From positions 7,376,714 through 7,440,713 of the forward strand of contig NC_092567.1 of assembly GCF_037975245.1 (NCBI RefSeq): DNA of 64,000 bases, in the 5' to 3' direction. Shown piece by piece: positions 34,874-44,315 of this stretch. The notes under the pieces are model-generated. The model was not told the DNA's origin. It worked only from the letters and a program-made list of their open reading frames with translations, and made no database searches. Each line of letters begins with the position of its first letter. The stretch's first letter is position 1. The DNA is from Apostichopus japonicus (taxonomy: Eukaryota > Echinodermata > Holothuroidea > Aspidochirotida > Stichopodidae). Position numbers and translations under genes: made by a program.

Positions 34874-34972
34874 ATCAGCTACGTAACTGCCAGATCAGTA
34901 TAAATCAGCCACCCTAACTGCCACATCAGTATAAATCAGCCACCTAACTGCCACATCAGTATAAATCAGTAC
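34855..34972 (+). repeat. 30-31 bp tandem repeat spanning the stop codon
   Basis: Four units of AACTGCCAGATCAGTGTAAA-type sequence followed by TCAGCCACCT. The first unit contains the NACHT gene stop; the rest would be 3' UTR. Confidence 0.85.
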
Positions 34973-35281
34973 AGGTATCAACGACGATCTTATAACATTG
35001 GTACTGAATGAAGTTTATGAAAAAAATAAGTACAACATTCTTGGATTGTATTAAGTAGGTGTAATGTTCAAGTACATTGAGTAACAAAACTATAAAACAT
35101 GCTCATTTGGATGGAAAAGACCAAATAACAATTTCTATGGAACGGATTTGAACCAGTCACCTCAGCATCACAACCCCTGGGATATAGAAACTGAGGTACA
35201 GTACCCTGCCTTAATTTTTCAATTGACATTTCTTCTGGGGTCGCTAGTCAGAAGCTATGCATTGAAAAACCGCCCTTAAGT

Positions 35282-35287
35282 AATAAA
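35282..35287 (+). promoter_or_regulatory. Possible polyadenylation signal
   Basis: First AATAAA downstream of the NACHT gene stop codon, about 410 bp away. A double signal AATAAATAAA at 36955-36964 is an alternative. In AT-rich DNA this motif is common by chance. Confidence 0.25.
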
Positions 35288-35403
35288 GCAGTTCATTTTT
35301 CGTCACTGCTCACTTCTTCACCTTTCAAGGTTATTAGTCTGGAACGTTAGCCTGTGTTTTACGTAATCTATTCGCCAAGCCTATCAAAGGAAACGAGCGT
35401 GGA

Positions 35404-35515
35404 AAAGTCACTTGCACAGCTCAAATTTCCTGTGATCTACTGTGAGAGCCTATTAAAATGCTCGAGGCAGGTAAACTGTAATGGCAGTCGTATTAAAGGG
35501 CGCATTTTCAAATGG
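35404..35515 (+). repeat. Dispersed repeat, copy 2
   Basis: Matches 1118-1228 in the same orientation (CACTTGCACAGCTCAAATTT at the start, GGGCGCATTTTCA near the end). Family unknown. Confidence 0.6.
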
Positions 35516-37756
35516 ATACCTTGCATATCGTGTGGCCATGCAGGAATCACGCCCATTTTCATTCGATATAACCATTGCTTACAATTTTGCAGTTCAAAAT
35601 TGTGTTTTAAAGTTTTTACCAATGCACTGAATGACATTACATTGAAATTTTCAGTTCCACTCTTTATATGTACGTAACTTACACTCTTTACATATGTAAC
35701 TTAAGTAAAGAAGGGTATAAAGAATAACATTAAACGTTTGCCATGTGGTACATAAAATTAAACTATTACGTCATTACCAACAACTATATTGATGTGGTGG
35801 AGACTAGATTACAACATAGCTTATTCGAGGTCTTATTGTAGGGAAAAATTATCAAGAAGAGAAGAATCCATTATCAACTACTTAGAAATGGTAAAGAGAT
35901 CAAACAATTTAAATTTAACAAATATAACAAGTCTCAAGCAGAGAATTACGCAGCTGAGCACGTTTATGACTGATACAATTCGACTTCTAATATTATTCTT
36001 ATGAATCTCATGAAAGTTGGAAGGTAGAACTTTGTTATACTGTTTAAGCATAAATGTACCAAACTCACTTTATATTCGCATTGTCGAATTTCAAAAAATC
36101 CCCCAAGAAACTACAATATTACATCTGGAATAACACTCACAAACACAAAACACAAAATGTTACCTCAATTTGTTAACATGTTTACAATTATGTTTGTTTT
36201 TGTTAGTAGAAGGCCATATGAAGCTTTTCAGCATTTAACATATTCTTTTGGTCCATGAACTGATAGATATTCTCTATTAACTATGGCAAGCATTTTGTGC
36301 CAACTTGTTGCACCGTGAAAAGTCATCATTTTGTTTCACAATGACTTTCAGGTTCTGATATCAAATCCCTATCCTTTATCAAAAATGCGTTGGTTTACGT
36401 TCATTTTGTTATTATTTGTAATCAATTTTGATATTTTAGGCAATTTACTATAATTGCCAATGCAGTTATATATTGTATATTAACACTTGATGAGATCTCT
36501 CTTGCATCTACTATTGTTATATACACTTTTTTACATTCCTTTTAAGAGAATGTCATATTGTAGCAATACATTTAAGTCCGTAAAAGGTAACTTCGTTTGC
36601 TGCATCCTTGGAACGTATTAAGTCCAGTTTTTATCTTTGGATTTAAAGAACAGGCTGGGAATTTGTATTTTGTAACACCTACATTTTAGTCGTTCAGAAC
36701 AATGGTACTCTTGGCAAATACTTTTAATGTCAGGAAACATGCGTGTACTTTAGACTGAGCTTACTGGAAACATCTTGACTTCACTTGTGATTGGTTCTTT
36801 GAAATATTTAATTAATTACAACAATAGTAATATTTTTAAAGTGTTGATGTTTTCCAGTATATTTTATATTAATCATTTTTTACATGACCACTTTGTAAGT
36901 TACCTGAGAGAACTCATTTTTTTTCTTCAAATCACTTATTCAGGAATATGGGAGAATAAATAAAGATAATGATCTTGACCTGTCTAATCATTTATTTGGG
37001 TTATTGAAACTGATTTGAAGGCTTCCTAGCCTAACCGTTACTAAATCTCAATGCGAGATCAGTATTCCCTATCTGCTTACCCACGCTACTCTATGCTATC
37101 GGGAGTACCATCTCTTAATCTGACAAAGAAGGGCTTAAAAGCAAATGATTTAGTGAGGAAATAAGGAGGTTGTGAAAGTTCACCAGTCATGTACGTGGTA
37201 GTCATGATGGACTGGTCTCATTGATCCACATTTAGATAAATTGGACGAGATCAATTCAAGGATTAACCTGATCAATGCTATAACAGAGATTCCCAAGTCA
37301 TAGACACTCATGTTAATTTGTCCTGACTCCCAAACTTAAAGCTCGAATTCTAGCTGAACAAAATACTTGGTTGAGTTACAACTCTTCTAACCATTTCAGT
37401 ACTTCTTTTTGTGGAATTGTTATAATAATACGTAAGAAAATACACACAACAGCCTTCTAGACTAACCAAAGTAGAAGTCCTGATATATTTCAATTTGGGC
37501 ACTTTATACAGATAACCAGTGACAGGTCAAATTGAGTAATGGATACTTAGTTATAATGTCACCTATAATTGGATGGTCTAGGGATAGATTATGTAAACCT
37601 ACTGGCAACTTATTTCAGTTAACAAATGGACACCTGTTTTGGTGGTTTATTGAATATTAGGATATAAAATGATTACTTTGATCAAAGTACTCACCGACGA
37701 GAGAAAGTACTTCTTTCTGAAAGGACCGGATGGCTAGAAATATCTGATGGTGACAT
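35516..37756. other. Non-coding, nothing recognised
   Basis: AT-rich sequence with short frames lacking motifs. Part of it could be the 3' UTR of the NACHT gene. Confidence 0.45.
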
Positions 37757-38003
37757 CCATGGGCGTCAACAGGTGGGGGACGGGGGGACATGTCCCCCCA
37801 CTTTCAAAAGTGGAGGGGATATCATATCATTTGTCCCACCCACTTTTCAGAGTAGTAATTAAAAAAAATCACATGCATATGCGCGATTTTCTATCGGGGT
37901 AAGGGGTTGGGTGAGGCGCACACCCCCTCCGTAATCCTTGATCTGTCACTGGCTACCCTGTGTATATAATAGGGATCTTTCTCTTCCCGAGGTCTTGGCT
38001 ATC

Positions 38004-38122
38004 TTCTACTCCCTCCTTTTTCTCTCTTTTTTTTTCTTTTCCCTTCCTTCCTCTCTTCCTTTTCTTTTCCCCCTCCTTTTCCCTTTTTTCTTCTCTTTTT
38101 TTTCTCTCCTCTTTTCCTTACC
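38004..38122 (+). repeat. Polypyrimidine tract
   Basis: About 120 bp composed almost only of C and T (CCTTCCTTCCTCTCTTCC-like). Candidate for triplex formation; probably a simple repeat inside the surrounding element. Confidence 0.85.
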
Positions 38123-38164
38123 CGGGGGGCGCGCGCCCCCAACGCCCCCCCTGGATACGCACCT

Positions 38165-38290
38165 GCATACTATCTAAGCGTAGCGCCACTATGGGTTGGC
38201 GCGAAGCGTAAAAGAAAATGTGTGCCCAAATGCCTAACAGATCGCTGGAAATGGCACTTCCCAGGCCTTGTAAGTTGCATCTTTGCATTT
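38165..38290 (+). repeat. GGTTGGCGCG repeat family, copy 1
   Basis: Shares TATCTAAGCG, GCGCCAC, GGTTGGCGCG, AGCGTA and AAATGGCACTTCC...GGCCTTG with 53245-53360 (same strand) and 51640-51765 (opposite strand). A moderately repeated element seen in three places within 15 kb. Confidence 0.7.
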
Positions 38291-38757
38291 TCTACTTTGA
38301 AATTACTAGCGATATCATAAAAAATATGCGCCCCGTTTCCCCTCCCCCCCCCCTTGGTAACGCGTCTGCGGTTAGAAATCTTGCAGGAAACGTACAGGCC
38401 AAATGGAAACCCATTGAATCGATGTGGATCATATATATGTGTGTACGTACTTACACTCATACACAAGAAATGTAGAGATATCATGATAATCATGAGTGAC
38501 AACTTGCTATACAGTCACAGAAACGACCACGAAGTGTCATTTACCTAATGCAGCATGTGTTGGATAAAGGTTTTAGCCGCCGCCTAGTATGATTTGGATA
38601 AATAATCTCACGCATTAGTTTCTATTTATACTGTAGCCCCCAAAAAACTATGCCACCAAATATTGGGGGGATATTAGATACTATATCCCCACCTAAAATA
38701 TTGGGGGACATGTGTTCCCCCCCCCCCCCCCGTCACCCCCATGATCGCCGCCCATGG

Positions 38758-40884
38758 CTTTCGATGAATAACTTTTGCTGTTTCACATAAAGGCAGAAAA
38801 AAACAATGATGACAACTGAAAATATGCCAAAACAAGCATTACCTTAGCCTCCTTAGGTCATTGTAGCTCTTTTCTTCTGACTATGGTTACATTTTCGAGC
38901 GGATAAACACTATACTCTAATTGTGGTGTAGTACCTTTATGGAAAGCTATCGCTTCCAACAAGTACAGTATGCTAACTTCAAATCGAAACATGGCCGTCA
39001 ACTTAGATAACGCAAGAATGGGTGTGGTTATTCGTGAACTGTGACTGACCGTCTCAAGACGTCATTCCTTCTGAAATTGACAAAAGAGGTATTCCAGTCA
39101 AGTAGGTAATAAACTAATCAGGGAATCTTTGTTTGGTGTGATTTCAGAATTGATTTTAGTCTCATACTCGCAAGCATAGAGGAACTGCGATAAAATTGTT
39201 TAGAGCCTTTTCTTTCACCCGCAGGATGTACCAATTTTGCACGCTAAACTAAGAATTGCCATTCAAAGTTGTCTTCTGTAAATCGGTCTTTCATTTTTAA
39301 TTTGTCAGATAAAGATCGTTTCTATCCGGAAATAGTAATCTGAAGACCACTGTGTAAGGCCAAACTTAGCCGCCAAAAAATACAATGTAATATGTCACGC
39401 GATGTAGCCCAAGCCAGGAATCCCGTAATAGTAGTACTAGTACTATTAGTAGGCTACAGTAGTACTAGTAGTATCGTCAATGCATACATTTCGCGCACAC
39501 AACTACTATGTTACAAACTAGAGTCAAGTGAGCCGCACATTCAGCCGTACATTCGTGATTTAACCGTAAATAAACCCAATTGAAGTTAGCATGCACGTTC
39601 AGCACCAACTTGCTGAACGAGTATGCTAACTGTACCTTCCGTAGTGTGAGTTTACGATACTGTTTAATGAACATAATTGTCTAAACGGTTAGGTTAATTC
39701 CTTACCGTTGAATCCCACGTTGAGAAAGACGATGTAAGCAGCTTATCATTGTGACTTCAAAGGTTGTCTAGGTGTCACAAGGGAGTTGTTATGGAACTCC
39801 CTGCTTTACAAAGCCAATTAATATTACATCAGCGTTAATTTGTATTAACAAATGATACATTTGTGTTAACTATACAAAGGCCGGTCAAGGAGGTTCAGGG
39901 GAGATTATTTACCAATTTTAATTACTCAAAATCCAGTCACGTTTTGTAAGAGGAACATATGCATTGTTGGGAAGGTATTGAAGTGAGGTTTCTTAAAGAG
40001 TTTATAGTTCATTTGAAATTATTTGGATGAAATCTTGATAGCTCGATGAGTTCAAGACGTATTATTTTTTTTTGCAGTAAAGTATAATTTTATTTTTTAA
40101 ATGTGTGGGATATGACTTATTGTTTGACATTCTGTTAAATTTTCATTCGTGAATAATAAGAATATATTACAGGCTACCAAACATCTCGAGTGATAAGTGC
40201 TGCTGTGCATGCACATCATCTCTGACACCTCAATTGTTGTAACTGGAACAAGGGTCTTATGAAAGGCTAATTTATATGCGCATAATTTAATACTTGTACA
40301 AACAAATACACAAAAATGAGAAACTAATTGCTTTGACTTCATAATTCACAAATCAATTCGTTCCCCTTCCATCAATCATAACCACTGCCCGGTTGTCAAC
40401 CTCCCTCCTAATACCCCTTCTCTCATCAACTGAATCTCTCCCCATAGCAACATCAATATTCAATGATAAATCATATGATTATTGTAAATAGATTTTTTAC
40501 TAATAGTCACAATACGACAGTGAAGTAGGAACATTTTCAACCAAACTTACCCTTATGTAGTACTCTGTACAATGCCCCCATCCACAACCCAGCATATACA
40601 CAGTAAATATACCTATAATCACTAGTCCCTCCATCAAAGCTGCGACGTGTCCTGACCATACTTAAAGCCCCCTCACCCCACTCACTCTCCTTCTACTCCG
40701 GAAATGGTAAGCCTTGCAGTATAAAATGATATATAGCTTTCAGATCATATTCGACCCTTTAATGTTTGGCGATATCTCAAATTTATTAAAAATGAATTTT
40801 AGATATCAGAAAAAATTAAACATATCAAGTATTGAAAACATTTATGAGAGATCTTAAATTAATTCAGACATATTGTAGGGCTCC
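38758..40884. other. Non-coding, nothing recognised
   Basis: No gene signal. A short AGTAGTACTAGTACTATTAG near-palindrome lies at about 39428-39470. Confidence 0.45.
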
Positions 40885-41799
40885 CGTTAGTTTGCTGACC
40901 CATTAGTTTTTCCTCCCCTTAAAACATTAATTTCGAAACCATAGGGAAGAAAAGTAACGCTTGTAGGGGAGGAAACTAACGTTTCTCATGAGACGAAAGA
41001 GACAAGGCTAATTGGCTAGGGGTTTTTGAAAGAGTTAAATTTAGGTAGTGAAGCAACTGTAGTAAATGTAATTTATGATTTTAATCAAAGAGATGTTAGT
41101 GAAAAAAATATTTCATATTTCACGGGACTCAGAAGCTGTGTGGGAAGAGATATTTGCAGTACTTGACGAAACTGTGTTCTAAAACGGCTAAGTGAGGAAA
41201 GTAACGCTTTTAGGGGATAAACCAAGGAAGGCATATAGGCTAGGCTATTTCGAAAGAGTAAAATCTGGTAGGTGTGGAAAGCATTGTTGAAGTCATTGGG
41301 AAGTTTTCTTTAATACCAGTGTCGGCAGCCCTCCATGTTATTGTATTTTTGCTCTGTAATTAGAACATGGCATAGATAGGAAGGATTTGGTGGGAAGGCT
41401 GTCAATAAATGTTTTAGTATATTAAGATAGGTGAGTTTAATAATAGTTTCTTTTCTCTTGAATAATGGTACAAGAATACAGTTTAGGATTCTTGTAGACA
41501 ATACTTTAAAAGGTGAGTTTCCTTTTTACTTGCTTTCTTTTACTTGTTTTAGGCTTAGGGAGAAAAAACTGGAACGCATTAACAAAGGAACGTCCCTTTT
41601 ACATACTTCATGTAACGCTTGTCAACAGTTCAGTCTGTTTCATGTTTTTTTTTGTGTGATTAATGTTAGTTTTTTGTTAGATATATAAACATGGTTGAGC
41701 GCACTTGGGAACTACCCCCAAGGCCCTGCCCATGCCCTCTTTTTTCCCCGTGGGGACAGGCGAGGAGTTAGTTCCTGAAAAAATGCCAGATCTGTCCAG

Positions 41800-42097
41800 C
41801 TGATTATGGCTATCTATTGTTGTTTTGTGTCCATGGTTCCGAACAGTCGCGAACATGACTTGAGGAGTCTCGCAGTCGTTTGGTCTCCTGTCTCAAACTC
41901 TTCCCAGAACTGCTGCACTCGAGACTGCAGTGTCCTGTGTGCCCGTTTTTTTTTTGTTGACCCTCCTCAGTGTTCCTTCCGACCTCAGCAACACTTGTAC
42001 ATTGTAACAAAGGTTTCAGCCCCTATGTGTAGAGTTGTAACAATATCATAAAACGGTACTTCCTTTCCAGCGATTTGGTTCAGGTAGCGACGCCATC
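41800..42097 (-). pseudogene. MULE transposase, last exon
   Basis: Acceptor TTTTTTAG at 42098. In phase 1 it reads WRRYLNQIAGKEVPFYDIV, the conserved segment right after the third catalytic acid in FLYWCH-type Mutator-like transposases (usual form GWH..LN...G...P.FY.L). It hits a stop after about 40 codons, and LQSRVQQFWEEFE continues in a shifted frame. The copy at 63440-63690 has the same segment (YLNQITEKKVPFYETV). Confidence 0.7.
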
Positions 42098-42217
42098 CTA
42101 AAAAACAATGTGTAAATATAATTTCATGTGTAAATAAAAACAAAAGAGGAACTTCAATCATGACCAGTAATACAAGTGATATAGTATTTAATACAAAAAA
42201 GGATTGTTGAGACATAC

Positions 42218-42432
42218 CTTCAATATCGTGTGAATGGCTCTCTTAATACACACGTCCAGGTGGATTCCATTTGGTAAGACCACTCCTTTTTTTGCTCCTC
42301 TCTGAGAATATCGAACTGAGGCCAAACTTGTTGTAGTGGTAGCATAGGTAATGCCATCATCAGTTTTCGAATATACGCTTGCACAGCTTCTGACGATGAA
42401 TAAGCTTTCCTCAATCTCAATCTTGTATACCG
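42218..42432 (-). pseudogene. MULE transposase, penultimate exon
   Basis: Reads AVQAYIRKLMMALPMLPLQQ and YQMESTW, matching the helical region between the second and third acids of MULE transposases. Near its end another frame gives HDIEG split by the intron, the third catalytic glutamate motif (RTNKDFEG in the second copy at 63811-63838). Donor AAG|GTATGT at 42217. A frameshift within the exon shows decay. Confidence 0.7.
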
Positions 42433-42550
42433 CGATATAGAAAAATATGTAATATATTACGACGGATGTATAGATTAAATTTCATTATGTATAAATAAAA
42501 TGCATTCTATTTTTTCTCTTGACTTGCCAAAACATATAAAAACAATTCAC

Positions 42551-42820
42551 CTTTCCCCATACCACTTGACGCCAGTGAAACAGACAGCCTTCGATGGTGC
42601 CATCTGGAAAGACGGATTCAACTGCTCTCATACTTCGCAGCATCACAGGTCAAGACGAAACGGTTAACTCTGGGGTTAGAAGGAAGGGCTTCTTTTATAC
42701 TGCCCTGAGTACAGCCCAATGGTCGTCCTTCCTCTTCCTCCTTGACACCATAACATATGCCAACGGCACCGGTTTTGCATAACTTGCGCTTCCATAAAAC
42801 AGTGTGTACGGAGAACATTT
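42551..42820 (-). pseudogene. MULE transposase, DDE core exon
   Basis: One frame reads RVNRFVLTCDAAK, which contains the second catalytic aspartate. After a one-base shift it continues MRAVESVFPDGTIEGCLFHW and then RQVVWGK, the GC.FH hallmark of MULE transposases. Donor AAG|GTGAAT at 42550. Upstream frames are not recognisable. Confidence 0.7.
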
Positions 42821-43129
42821 GTGAATACGGCTTTCTGCAAACTTTGAATGTGCAATTTGCTAACCTGTAGAAAAATATAGGGATGAACCGGTTAATGTTT
42901 TCTGCCTCTGTTCAAACTAAGATTTAAATTTCAGTCAAATGAAAGAATGGTACCTGGTGAATGACGATGAAATAAATATGAAAGTGATGATTTCATAACT
43001 TAGCAACATTTTGCCAAAGAGGGAATCTGTAACTGTTCTGGCGTGGCAAACACCCTTCCTCGAACAATTGCCTTTTCCCTTCACAGCATGACGATCGCAA
43101 TCATTTTATTTTTGTTGAGCAAGTTTCTG

Positions 43130-43790
43130 TAGTTTCTTTTACTCTTTTTATTTCAAATGATTGCAAGATCTATTACTTCTACTTTAGTTGCTTAACACGA
43201 GAAATGCGCGGCCATGTTCGTTACTTATTTAGACTTACTGACAAAGTTAATACAGACTTACTGTATAAAGTAAAAGTGAAGTTGTCATGCGCCGATCGTG
43301 ACAGATTTACTGGAATGCGTCGGTATATATACAGGAGCGATGGAATCTGTATGGAAACATTGAAAGCCATTAATTATCAAAGAACCTCATTAAATATTTC
43401 CTTTGGCCTCAAGTATTGCTCCCATTGTCTGTAAGAATTACTTCAGTACAAAAGACATGGCACAAAATATTCTAGTAGCAACAAGACGATTATTTCTTTC
43501 GTTCTGTTACTCTTTTTAATTCCAATTGATTGCAAGATCTAATCATGCTACTTTATTTGCTTAACACGAGAAAGGAGAATGGTTGTTGCTCATTTATTCT
43601 TACTGACTAGTAAAACATACTTACTGTAGGAAGTTAACGTCAAGTTGTCATAAGCCGATCTTGAAAGATAAACTGGAATGCGTCGGTGAAGAAGCGAGGA
43701 AATCTGTGTGGAAAACGTTAGAAGACAACGTTTTGCACATTTACCAAGCCATAAACTATCAAAGAACCCCGTGAAATATTTCCTTTGGTA
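43130..43790. repeat. Tandem duplication, two diverged units
   Basis: Two units of about 330-360 bp (about 43130-43425 and 43490-43790) share GATTGCAAGATCTA, TTGCTTAACACGAGAAA, CTGGAATGCGTCGGT and TATCAAAGAAC..C...AAATATTTCCTTTGG. No coding function assigned; it may be part of a transposon end. Confidence 0.75.
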
Positions 43791-44315
43791 ACTAGCAAAC
43801 GGAAACATTTTAAGTCTGAAAAGGCGTTTATAAGCAATTATAAGTGGCAAGTATAAGTGGCAATTATAAGCAACATCAGCAGATCATTGATCTGAAATAT
43901 GTGATAATATTTTGGTTACAAGTCTATGTGATCATATTTTGGTTAACAAATCTATGCTTTGCAGAATATTTTTACTTTCATCGAGAACACATCATATATG
44001 ACCCACGGGTTGGAAAGATGACACTCACCCCAAAAACTGGTGGATGGTATAGTTGGATGTCTGCCAAACTCGTTCGTAGAAAAGCATGATAAGTCCCAAC
44101 AATTAATTCATATAGGTCCGGAAACATGTGCAAAGCGTCGCTAAGCTCGTCGTTAAGGATAATAAATGTTTTCCATATACTGAAAGCGACAGTGTTTTAA
44201 TCTCGTCATTGGTATAATATCTCTCACATTAACAATTTGGCACCAAGTCTGAATTTTTACAGTTCTGTGTTTCTTGGCAGTAATAGTATCTCGCGGAACA
44301 TGTATACATGAAACT

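Larger units (their letters stand above)
37757..38757. mobile_element. 1-kb inverted-repeat element with nested insertion
   Basis: Left end CCATGGGCGTCAACAGG...GACGGGGGGACATGTCCCCC and the reverse complement of the right end CCATGGGCGGCGATC...GTGACGGGGG...ACATGTCCCCC match, giving imperfect inverted ends of about 70 bp. Inside are a pyrimidine tract (38004-38122) and sequence of a second repeat family (38150-38400), so another element seems to have inserted. No transposase. Confidence 0.65.
40885..42830 (-). mobile_element. MULE-like DNA transposon remnant, copy 1
   Basis: Contains the spliced, decayed 3' half of a Mutator-like transposase gene (annotated separately) and its downstream flank. 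The flank repeats the motif TAGGGGAGGAAACTAACG several times in both orientations. A second copy in the same orientation lies at 62640-63880. Both share the order: GGGGAGGAAAC motifs, CTGTAATTAGAA, CAAGAAT..TAGGATTCTTGTA, GCCAGATCTGTCCAGCTGA, then the transposase exons. Outer boundaries were not fixed. Confidence 0.7.

Noticed and set aside
35140-35190. tRNA-like sequence in reverse (GGTTCAAATCC with a TGAGGTGACT block)
   Set aside because: The rest does not fold as a tRNA and there is no clear A box; possibly a SINE fragment, too weak to annotate.
37938-38211. Phe/Ser/Leu-rich frames
   Set aside because: They translate the polypyrimidine tract.
43844-44089. Plus-strand frame ending SWMSAKLVRRKA as an exon
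   Set aside because: No splice partners, no domain and GTG/TTG-type start; not enough to support a gene.
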